Source: Rhizobium rhododendri
GTDB lineage: Bacteria > Pseudomonadota > Alphaproteobacteria > Rhizobiales > Rhizobiaceae
DNA length: 64,000 bases
Direction: 5' to 3'
Assembly (NCBI RefSeq): GCF_007000325.2
Contig: NZ_CP117267.1
Coordinates: forward strand, 1,488,001 to 1,552,000
Part shown: in pieces, positions 56,355-64,000 of the stretch
Numbering within the stretch: the first letter of the stretch is position 1
Layout of the letters: each line of letters begins with the position of its first letter
Translations under genes and position numbers: made by a program
The notes under the pieces: model-generated
Database searches by the model: none
Told to the model about the DNA's origin: nothing
Seen by the model: the letters and a program-made list of their open reading frames with translations, nothing else

Positions 56355-57529
56355 AGGCGGGAGGCGACGACGATCATGGTGAGCCCGGCAGCCGCGATCA
56401 GCGCCATCAGGTAGAAACCCGACGTGCCGAGCCAGCCGTAGACATAGCCGGAGGCGATAGTCGCGATGCCGAGACACATGCCATTATAGAAAAAGTAGAC
56501 GCCCTGCGCGGACGCCTCCTGCGTTTCCTGCACCGTCGCCACGATGCGGCGCTGCACGCCGATGTGGACGCAGGCATAGGTGAAGGCGTGAAAGCACTGC
56601 AGCACGAAGTGGCCTGCAAAGCCGAGGTCCATCGGAAAGACGATCCACCGGCAGACGCACATCGCCGCGCCGAAGCGCATCAGGGTCCAGGCACTGAACC
56701 GGCGTCCCAGCCGTTTCGAGAGGAAGAAGATCGTCACCTCGGCCGCCACCCCGGCGCTCCAGAGTATCCCCACCTGCGTGCCTGAAAAACCGATCTGGTG
56801 CCAGTAGATCGAGGCGAATGTGTAGAACAGCGCATGGCTTGCCTGCTGGACCGAAACGCCGATCATGGTCAGCAGCAGGCGCGGATTCCTGAGCGCATTG
56901 CCGATGGGCGGCGCCTTGATGTCGAGCGGCAGGCCGCGACGCCGCGTTGGCCCGATGCGGGGACAATAGAGCGCCATGACAGTCGTCAGGATGAAGCCGA
57001 TGACCATTAGCGGCAAAACCATCCTGCCGCCGAACGCGCCGATCACCTGCCCGCCGATCAGTGTCGAGACAATGAAGGCGATCGATCCCCACACCCTGGT
57101 CGAACCGTAATCGATGCCCCAGCGGCGGACTCCCGAGATGGTAATCGACTCGACCACCGGCAGGTAAGGCGCATAGGTGGCGCCCTGCAGCGCATAGACC
57201 AACAGGACGGTCGCGAAGTCGTCGGTCCAGAACAGCGCGATCGCGGTCAACAGCGACAGGCCTCCGGACCAGAGAAGCACCGTCGCCCGTTCCCGCATCC
57301 TGTCGGCAAACAGCGCCACGACCGGCGCGACCAGCACCCGCACGACCATCGGCAAGGCGAGAATGATACCGATCTGCTGGTCGTTGAACTTCAGTGTCGC
57401 GAGGAAAACCGGAAAGAACGGCAGGGCGATGCCGTTGACGATCAGCGGGGCACAATAGGACAGGGCGCTGCGCAGCCGGAAATAGGCAGGAGCCTCCCTG
57501 CCCGTCGAAGTCATCGTTGCGGGAATCAT
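56306..57529 (-). CDS. MFS transporter, HcaT/nucleoside-symporter-like subgroup
   Basis: A 407-residue 12-helix major facilitator. The N-terminal LRSALSYCAPLIVNGIALPFFPVFL and the DRMRERATVLL loop fit the MFS_1-like subgroup that includes HcaT (phenylpropionate) and related permeases; the substrate is unknown. The stop at 56306 lies 49 bp inside the convergent epimerase gene, so each coding end is read on both strands and no terminator fits between them. A functional link with the epimerase is possible but not shown. Confidence 0.82.
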   Translation of the reverse strand: MIPATMTSTGREAPAYFRLRSALSYCAPLIVNGIALPFFPVFLATLKFNDQQIGIILALPMVVRVLVAPVVALFADRMRERATVLLWSGGLSLLTAIALFWTDDFATVLLVYALQGATYAPYLPVVESITISGVRRWGIDYGSTRVWGSIAFIVSTLIGGQVIGAFGGRMVLPLMVIGFILTTVMALYCPRIGPTRRRGLPLDIKAPPIGNALRNPRLLLTMIGVSVQQASHALFYTFASIYWHQIGFSGTQVGILWSAGVAAEVTIFFLSKRLGRRFSAWTLMRFGAAMCVCRWIVFPMDLGFAGHFVLQCFHAFTYACVHIGVQRRIVATVQETQEASAQGVYFFYNGMCLGIATIASGYVYGWLGTSGFYLMALIAAAGLTMIVVASRLQPHNSESGGKTSEPS

Positions 57530-57639
57530 GACAATGCCTGATTTGGAAACGCTGATTCCCTACCACGCATTCGCGATCGCGCCTACGGCGGCGCCTTCAG
57601 ATCGGCGGGAAATTCAAAGAGATGGAGGGCGTTGTCCGC

Positions 57640-58506
57640 TCACTCGGCAGCGGTCATCCCGGACGCCGCCTTTGCTTCGGCCATCATCAGCGCAAGGTCC
57701 ATGGCCGGGCGCGACGGCAGACGATCCTGGCGGCTCTCGGCAACGGCTGTAGCAGGCTTGGCGTCGAGGATCTGGCGCCAGGTGATCAGTTCGAAGCTTC
57801 CATCCTCATGCTCGGCAATCGCCGTACAGCTTTCAACCCAGTCGCCGGTGTTGATGTAGCGCAGGCCATCGATGTCCTCGATGACGGCATGGTGGATATG
57901 GCCACAAATGACCCCGTCGGCATGATTGCGCTTGGCCTCTTCGGCCACCACGCGCTGGAACTCGCCGATGAAGTTGACCGCATGCTTGACCTGCTGCTTG
58001 GCCCAGGCTGAGAACGACCAGTAAGGCATGCCGAGCCGGCGCCGAATGCTGGCGAGCGCGATGTTCAGCACGATGGCGACGTCGTAGGCCCAGTCGCCGA
58101 GATAAGCGAGCAGCCGGGCGTTGCGGACCACCACATCGAATTCGTCGCCGTGCAGCACGAGATAGGTCTTGCCGTCGGCGGTGGTGTGGATCGCCCGTTC
58201 GGCGACCTCGATACCGCCGAAATGGTTACCCGGGAAATCGCGCAGGAATTCGTCGTGATTGCCGGGGATGTAGACGATGCGCGTGCCCTTGCGCGCCTTG
58301 CGCAGGATCTTCTGAACGACATCGTTGCAATCCTGCGGCCAGTACCAGCTGCGCTTCAGCCGCCAGCCGTCGATGATGTCGCCGACGAGGTACAGGGTAT
58401 CGGCTTCGTGATAGCGCAGGAAGTCGAGAAGATAGTCAGCCTTGGCAGCCTTCGATCCCAGATGAACGTCGGAAATGAACAGGGTTCGGAAGTGTCGAGT
58501 GTCCAT
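57640..58506 (-). CDS. Metallophosphoesterase, UDP-2,3-diacylglucosamine diphosphatase-like
   Basis: A 288-residue calcineurin-like phosphoesterase with the dimetal motifs in order: DVHLGS, GDIIDGW, GNHDE, HGDEFD and GHIHH. This subgroup is usually annotated as LpxH-like diphosphatase. However, it is larger than LpxH and most alphaproteobacteria use LpxI for lipid A, so the substrate is open. ATG 58506 has GGAG six bases upstream; the longer frame to 58779 runs through the promoter of the divergent malic enzyme gene. Confidence 0.85.
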   Translation of the reverse strand: MDTRHFRTLFISDVHLGSKAAKADYLLDFLRYHEADTLYLVGDIIDGWRLKRSWYWPQDCNDVVQKILRKARKGTRIVYIPGNHDEFLRDFPGNHFGGIEVAERAIHTTADGKTYLVLHGDEFDVVVRNARLLAYLGDWAYDVAIVLNIALASIRRRLGMPYWSFSAWAKQQVKHAVNFIGEFQRVVAEEAKRNHADGVICGHIHHAVIEDIDGLRYINTGDWVESCTAIAEHEDGSFELITWRQILDAKPATAVAESRQDRLPSRPAMDLALMMAEAKAASGMTAAE

Positions 58507-58741
58507 CAATGTCTCCACGAACGTAATGCCCGTGCCCCAATCTTCGCTGTGCCCGGAATAATCAGACTCGTGTTTCAGGAAGATGACATCATATCCAATT
58601 CGAGCGCGAAGATGGCGTAGCTTACCCCGCCGCGCATCGGCAAAATCTTGCCGCCATGCCACAATTCCGTACTGTGCACCCCCGAGGATTGTTGTATGCA
58701 GTGACGTGAAATCGTTAGACGAATGGTAATGGAGAAGCGTG

Positions 58742-61054
58742 ATGGACCCGCAGGATGCATCGAAGGCACAGAAGAACATGACCAGCGGTGACCTCGACGA
58801 ACAGGCGCTTTTCTTCCATCGCTATCCTCGTCCGGGCAAGCTGGAGATACAGGCGACGAAGCCGCTCGGCAACCAGCGCGACCTAGCGCTCGCCTATTCG
58901 CCGGGCGTCGCCGCTCCCTGTCTCGCCATCCGCGACAACCCTGAAATGGCTGCCGAATATACCTCGCGCGCCAATCTCGTGGCCGTCATATCCAACGGCA
59001 CGGCCGTGCTTGGCCTCGGCAATATCGGTCCGCTGGCCTCAAAGCCGGTGATGGAAGGCAAGGCCGTCCTGTTCAAGAAGTTCGCCGGCATCGATGTCTT
59101 CGACATCGAGATCGAGGCACCGACCGTCGACGAGATGGTCTCGACGATCTCGGCACTGGAGCCGACCTTCGGCGGCATCAATCTCGAGGACATCAAGGCG
59201 CCCGAATGCTTCGACGTCGAGCGCCGGCTGCGCGAGATGATGAAGATCCCGGTCTTCCACGACGACCAGCACGGCACTGCGATCATCGTCGCCGCCGCCA
59301 TACTGAACGGCCTGGAGCTGGCCGGCAAGACGATCGAGAACGTCAAGATCGTCGCATCCGGTGCAGGCGCTGCCGCACTCGCCTGTCTCAACCTTTTGGT
59401 CATTCTGGGCGCCAAGCGCGAAAACATCTGGGTCCACGATATCGAGGGCCTGGTCTACACCGACCGCAACGTGCTGATGGACGAGTGGAAGTCGGTCTAT
59501 GCCCAGCCGAGCGACAAGCGGACGCTGGCCGAATCGATCGGCGGCGCCGATGTGTTCCTCGGCCTGTCGGCCGCCGGCGTGCTGAAGCCGGAACTGCTGG
59601 TACAGATGGCCGAAAAGCCGCTGATCATGGCGCTTGCCAATCCCAACCCCGAAATCATGCCGGAACTCGCCCGCGCCGCCCGGCCCGACGCGATGATCTG
59701 CACCGGGCGCTCGGATTTCCCGAACCAGGTCAACAACGTCCTCTGCTTCCCCTACATCTTCCGCGGCGCGCTGGATTGCGGCGCGACGACGATCAACGAG
59801 GAAATGAAGATGGCGGCAGTGCGCGCCATCGCAGCCCTTGCCCGCGAGGCACCGTCGGATGTTGCCGCCCGCGCCTATACCGGCGAGACCCCGATCTTCG
59901 GCCCGGAATACCTGATCCCTTCGCCCTTCGATCCCCGCCTGATCCTGCGCATCGCCCCGGCCGTCGCCAAGGCTGCGGAAGAGAGCGGTGTGGCGCTTCG
60001 CCCGATCACCGATTTCGATGCCTATCTCGACACGCTCAACCGCTTCGTCTTCCGCTCCGGCTTCGTCATGAAGCCGATCTTTGCAGCTGCCAAGCTCGCT
60101 CAGCCGAAGCGCGTCGTGTTTTCCGAAGGCGAAGACGAACGCGTGCTGCGCGCCGCACAGGTGCTGCTCGAGGAAAACACGGCCGTGCCGATCCTCATCG
60201 GCCGCCCCAGCGTCATCGAGACCCGCCTGAAGCGCTATGGCCTCAAAATCCGCCCGCATACCGACTTCGAAGTCATCAACCCGGAAGACGATCCGCGCTT
60301 CCGCGATTACGCCGACCTCTATTTCTCGCTGGTCGGCCGCAGCGGCGTCATCCCGGAGGCAGCCCGTACCATCGTGCGCACCAACACCACCGTCATCGGC
60401 GCACTGGCGCTGAAGCGTGGCGACGCCGATGCACTGATCTGCGGCCTCGAAGGCCGCTACGAGCGGCACCTACGCGTTGTCCGCCAGATTATCGGCAAGC
60501 GTAACAATGTCCGCGACTTCTCTGCCATGAGCCTGCTCATCTCGCAGCGCGGCAACACGTTCTATACCGACACCTACGTTAACTTTAATCCGACGGCCGA
60601 AGAGATTGCCGAATCGACAGTGCTGGCAGCGGAGGAAATCCGCCGCTTCGGGATCACGCCACGCGCCGCCCTTGTCTCGCATTCGAACTTCGGCTCGCGC
60701 GAATCGGAGAGCGCCACGAAGATGCGCAATGCCCTGCGGCTCATCCGGCTTGCAGCCCCCGATCTAGAGGTCGATGGCGAAATGCACGGCGACAGCGCGA
60801 TTTCCGAGCATTTGCGCCGCCGCGTCATGCCGGATAGCACGCTGACCGACGAAGCCAACCTGCTGGTGTTCCCGAACCTCGATGCGGCCAACATCACGCT
60901 TGGCGTTGTCAAGGAGATGATTGACGGGCTGCATGTCGGCCCGATCCTGCTCGGAACGGCCCTGCCGGCCCATATCCTGTCGCCCTCGGTCACCTCCCGT
61001 GGCGTCGTCAACATGGCAGCCGTGGCCGTGGTCGAGGCATCGCAGCCCGGCTGA
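58742..61054 (+). CDS. Malic enzyme with C-terminal phosphotransacetylase-like domain
   Basis: A 770-residue MaeB-type enzyme converting malate to pyruvate and CO2. The N-terminal 430 residues hold the catalytic part ([18 protein letters not shown] and the cofactor motif [12 protein letters not shown]). The C-terminal 330 residues resemble phosphotransacetylase and lack its acetylation role in known cases. Rhizobia have two such enzymes: NAD-dependent Dme, needed for nitrogen fixation in bacteroids, and NADP-dependent Tme. I cannot tell which this is by eye. ATG 58742 has GGAG upstream; a GTG directly before it is also in frame. Confidence 0.92.
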   Translation: MDPQDASKAQKNMTSGDLDEQALFFHRYPRPGKLEIQATKPLGNQRDLALAYSPGVAAPCLAIRDNPEMAAEYTSRANLVAVISNGTAVLGLGNIGPLASKPVMEGKAVLFKKFAGIDVFDIEIEAPTVDEMVSTISALEPTFGGINLEDIKAPECFDVERRLREMMKIPVFHDDQHGTAIIVAAAILNGLELAGKTIENVKIVASGAGAAALACLNLLVILGAKRENIWVHDIEGLVYTDRNVLMDEWKSVYAQPSDKRTLAESIGGADVFLGLSAAGVLKPELLVQMAEKPLIMALANPNPEIMPELARAARPDAMICTGRSDFPNQVNNVLCFPYIFRGALDCGATTINEEMKMAAVRAIAALAREAPSDVAARAYTGETPIFGPEYLIPSPFDPRLILRIAPAVAKAAEESGVALRPITDFDAYLDTLNRFVFRSGFVMKPIFAAAKLAQPKRVVFSEGEDERVLRAAQVLLEENTAVPILIGRPSVIETRLKRYGLKIRPHTDFEVINPEDDPRFRDYADLYFSLVGRSGVIPEAARTIVRTNTTVIGALALKRGDADALICGLEGRYERHLRVVRQIIGKRNNVRDFSAMSLLISQRGNTFYTDTYVNFNPTAEEIAESTVLAAEEIRRFGITPRAALVSHSNFGSRESESATKMRNALRLIRLAAPDLEVDGEMHGDSAISEHLRRRVMPDSTLTDEANLLVFPNLDAANITLGVVKEMIDGLHVGPILLGTALPAHILSPSVTSRGVVNMAAVAVVEASQPG

Positions 61055-61063
61055 TACTGACGG

Positions 61064-61089
61064 GACCGCCGGGCATCATCCCGGCGGTC
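61064..61089 (+). terminator. Hairpin after the malic enzyme gene
   Basis: A perfect 10-bp stem GACCGCCGGG (61064-61073) / CCCGGCGGTC (61080-61089) with a six-base loop, ten bases past the stop. No T run follows, so it may stabilise the 3' end or need Rho. Confidence 0.5.
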
Positions 61090-61219
61090 GACCACCTGCT
61101 GCCGAGCGCAGGGCTGGCGCAAGTCAGTCGGCGCCATATATCTTGCGCGTGACAATGGATGAATTTTCGCCTTCGCCCGAGCTGAGGCGGAAACCATCCG
61201 AACGGAGCAGGCCAAAAGC

Positions 61220-62365
61220 GTGATAGTGGGCTGGAAACATTCATTTTGGGCGCTTGCCGCATCCTTGGCGATGGCAGCGCCACTGGCTGCCCAGACGAAC
61301 GCAATCTGCGACGACCTGCGCGGCCAGATGGCCAATCTCAGCGAAACTGTCGGCACCAACCGCCAGCTCCGGCAATACCGCACCGCCATCGCCCAGCAGA
61401 TATCCGAGTTGCGCCAAGTCGAGAACGACCTTGAGGACAACGAGTGCTCGTCCGGCAGCATGGTGATCATAAACGGTGACGACGGCGGCACCTGCGCGCG
61501 GATCGAGGATACCCTGCAGCGCATGCAGCAGAACCTGCAGGATCTCGTCGCCAAGCGCGACCAGATCCAGCGCGGCGACGTTTCGGAAGGACCCACCCGC
61601 AACCAGCTTTCCGCAGCGCTGCGCGCCAACGGCTGCGAAGATCAGGATAGCGGCGATACCATCATCACCAACCGCCCGCCCCCGCAGGCAGGCATCGAGC
61701 CCAGCTACCCCGCAACCCCGGGGGCAACCACGCTGGACAGCAGTGGCGGCCCCTCCGGCAGCGAACCCGCACCGCAATCGCCGGTCCAGAGCTACGCCTT
61801 CGGTCAATCCTATGGCGGCGGAAATGTCCGCACGGTCTGTGTGCGCACCTGCGATGGCGGCTTCTTCCCGATGACCCAGAATGCAGCGCCCGGCGATTTC
61901 CAGCGGGATGGCGAAACCTGCGCGAGGATGTGCCCGGGCGTGAAGACCGAGTTGTTCTTCCACCGTCTGCCGGATCAGGAAACATCGGCGATGGTCTCCG
62001 CCTCGTCGGGCACCCCCTACAGCGCCATGCCCTACGCCTTCGCCTTCCGCAAACGGCCGCCGAATGAAAAGACCAGCTGCACCTGCAATCTGCCGGCCTA
62101 TTACGAGGAAATGCGAAGGCAGAACGCGCTGACCAAGCCGCCAACCGCAGGCACGCAGCAAGGCTCGATTACGACGATCATCCCAAAAGCGTCGCCACCG
62201 GCCGTGCCGACGGCACCCGCAAAGGGCGATGCGCCGCCGGTGGAACGGCCCTACGATCCGTCCGCCGGCAATGTCCGTCAGGTCGGCCCGGCGTTCCTAC
62301 AGCCCGACCAGCGCAAGCTAGACCTCACCCGTCCGGCCGTACCCGGCGAGCAGCCCCAGCAATAG
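61220..62365 (+). CDS. DUF2865-family exported protein
   Basis: A 381-residue protein with an N-terminal signal peptide (FWALAASLAMAAPLAAQ), a helical segment (about 30-125) and a Pro/Gly-rich linker. A cysteine-rich core follows with VRTVCVRTCDGGFFPMTQNA, ARMCPGVKTELFF and CTCNLPAYY. The FFP/CP pattern is typical of DUF2865, found mainly in Rhizobiales envelopes and of unknown function. The start is GTG at 61220 (a second GTG lies two codons later). It is convergent with bluB, with only three bases between the stops. Confidence 0.8.
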   Translation: MIVGWKHSFWALAASLAMAAPLAAQTNAICDDLRGQMANLSETVGTNRQLRQYRTAIAQQISELRQVENDLEDNECSSGSMVIINGDDGGTCARIEDTLQRMQQNLQDLVAKRDQIQRGDVSEGPTRNQLSAALRANGCEDQDSGDTIITNRPPPQAGIEPSYPATPGATTLDSSGGPSGSEPAPQSPVQSYAFGQSYGGGNVRTVCVRTCDGGFFPMTQNAAPGDFQRDGETCARMCPGVKTELFFHRLPDQETSAMVSASSGTPYSAMPYAFAFRKRPPNEKTSCTCNLPAYYEEMRRQNALTKPPTAGTQQGSITTIIPKASPPAVPTAPAKGDAPPVERPYDPSAGNVRQVGPAFLQPDQRKLDLTRPAVPGEQPQQ

Positions 62366-62368
62366 GCC

Positions 62369-63061
<693 letters not shown>

Positions 63062-63115
63062 TTATATCCCCAACAATGCCAACCGCCCGCCGTCCTCGCG
63101 GGATCAGTCTATCTT

Positions 63116-63288
63116 ATCAGGCCGGTCTTCTGGCTCGGCTTCATCTGGCGATGCTGCCTTCCCGGTCGAAACCAGTGGCATATCGGATAACTGACCGTTC
63201 CCTGTGCATCGCCATCCGCCTTACAGCGTTGGGCACGCGCCGGATTTGCACCGGCTTCCCGATTCTCCCGCCTGGGCGGGCACCTGAT
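63116..63288 (-). ncRNA. Cobalamin (adenosylcobalamin) riboswitch of bluB
   Basis: Read on the minus strand, this contains GGTGCCCGCCC...GGGAGAATCGGGAAGCCGGTG, AAATCCGGCGCGTGCCC, GCTGTAAGGCGGATGG and the B12 box GCCACTGG, followed by ACCGGGAAGGC and GCCGAGCCAGAAGACCGG. Stem P1 closes through ATCAGG (plus-strand 63283-63288) with CCTGAT (63116-63121). The expression platform before bluB includes a CCCGC/GCGGG stem near 63080-63102 and the ribosome-binding site, so either translation or termination could be controlled. Confidence 0.95.
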
Positions 63289-63340
63289 GAAGGAGATATG
63301 CGCGATCCGGCTGGCGATGGCAAGCGGATCGCAGGCGAGC

Positions 63341-64000
63341 TCAGCGCTCCGGTTCATACCTGACAAAGGCGAACTCCTCGCCATCGGGTGACCAACTCGG
63401 TACGTTGATTGTCCCCTGGCCCCCGAACAGCTCGAACAACGTCGTTATGTTGCCGCCATCCATGTCCATCAGCCGCAGGCGGACGTCGAGATCGCGCGGA
63501 TGATCGAAGACGTCGCCGTCGTAGGAGAGCAGCACCACCTTGTCGCTCTTCGGCGACGGATGGGGAAACCAGTTGCCGAACTCGTCGTCGGTCACCTGCT
63601 GCAGGTCGCGACCGTCAGGCCGGATACGCCAGATCTGCATACGGCCGGTCCGGCTGGAGTTGAAATAGATCCACGCACCATCGGCCGACCAGTCCGGCCC
63701 GTCGTTGCGACCCTCGCCATGGGTCAACCGCGTCTCCTCGCCGCCCTCGACCGATATCGTGTAGATGTCGAAGAGATCGCCGCGAATGCCGCAGTAGCTG
63801 ACATGCTTTCCGTCCGGCGACCAGCCGTGCCAGTAGGATGGGAGGTTTGTGGTCACCTGCCTGGGGAGACCGCCTTCCGCAGGCACGAGATAGATGCAGG
63901 ACTTGCCGTACTGGACCTTGTCGCAGAGCGCGATCAGCGTACCGTCGGGCGAGATGCCATGGTCGTTGTTGCAACGGCTGGCAAAGCCTGTGTCGACGCG
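63341..64000 (-). CDS. TolB-like beta-propeller protein, 3' part only
   Basis: The frame is open from 64000 to the stop at 63341 (219 codons); its 5' end lies outside the window. The protein consists of WD40-like PD40 repeats, visible as [41 protein letters not shown] and [15 protein letters not shown], each roughly 45 residues apart. Such propellers occur in TolB and in periplasmic or cytoplasmic proteins of unknown role. No signal region is visible because the start is missing. It ends 52 bp before the riboswitch. Confidence 0.8.
   Translation of the reverse strand, partial: RVDTGFASRCNNDHGISPDGTLIALCDKVQYGKSCIYLVPAEGGLPRQVTTNLPSYWHGWSPDGKHVSYCGIRGDLFDIYTISVEGGEETRLTHGEGRNDGPDWSADGAWIYFNSSRTGRMQIWRIRPDGRDLQQVTDDEFGNWFPHPSPKSDKVVLLSYDGDVFDHPRDLDVRLRLMDMDGGNITTLFELFGGQGTINVPSWSPDGEEFAFVRYEPER

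Overview
The window is a gene-dense, GC-rich piece of an alphaproteobacterial chromosome, almost certainly from Rhizobiaceae (Rhizobium/Agrobacterium lineage). The grounds are: a CckA hybrid kinase; a one-cysteine DksA; a eukaryote-type NADP isocitrate dehydrogenase; a GAAC-N7-GAAC-like SOS box upstream of recA; a giant coiled-coil growth-pole-ring (GPR/RgsE-like) protein known from polar-growing Rhizobiales; and many TTG/GTG starts with good Shine-Dalgarno sequences. I see no tRNA, rRNA, insertion sequence, integrase, prophage or CRISPR array.

Layout. 1-6.7 kb (mostly minus): 5' end of rpsD, a HerA-like DNA-pump ATPase, a lone HigA-type antitoxin, murI, trmJ, a FUSC membrane protein and an exported protein. 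6.8-15.8 kb: icd, a GNAT acetyltransferase, alaS, recA with SOS box, the pseudouridine catabolic pair psuK-psuG and an EamA exporter. 15.8-24.4 kb: cckA, a FliO-like single-span protein, dksA, then a sixA-like phosphatase, the ycjX-ycjF pair and an exported protein. 24.5-28.1 kb: the overlapping folP-folB-folK operon, a DUF922 putative protease, a candidate small RNA with a strong terminator, a [2Fe-2S] ferredoxin and an Hpt phosphotransfer protein. 28.6-35.5 kb: a 2290-residue GPR/RgsE-like protein with an internal 132-bp (44-residue) repeat in exact register.

36-49 kb is a carbohydrate locus. A LacI-family regulator is divergent from a likely nine-gene operon on the minus strand: solute-binding protein, two permeases, ATPase, GH2 beta-mannosidase-like enzyme, sugar isomerase, Gfo/Idh/MocA oxidoreductase, aldo/keto reductase and GH43 glycosidase. 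Two matching 14-bp palindromes in the divergent region, of the form CTGWAWCGTTACAG, are probable LacI operators. The set fits uptake and breakdown of hemicellulose-derived oligosaccharides.

49-64 kb: gnd, an SRPBCC protein, an Mla-type lipid transport operon (permease, ATPase, MCE protein, lipoprotein), a dipeptide epimerase overlapping tail-to-tail with an MFS transporter, a metallophosphoesterase, a malic enzyme with a phosphotransacetylase-like tail, a DUF2865 protein, bluB behind a well-formed cobalamin riboswitch, and the 3' end of a TolB-like beta-propeller gene.

Most of the window is conserved core genome. The parts most worth a second look are the GPR-like protein and its upstream region, the candidate small RNA near 27.2 kb, the LacI operator pair, the HerA-like ATPase and the orphan HigA. 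All family calls are made by reading sequence, without database searches.
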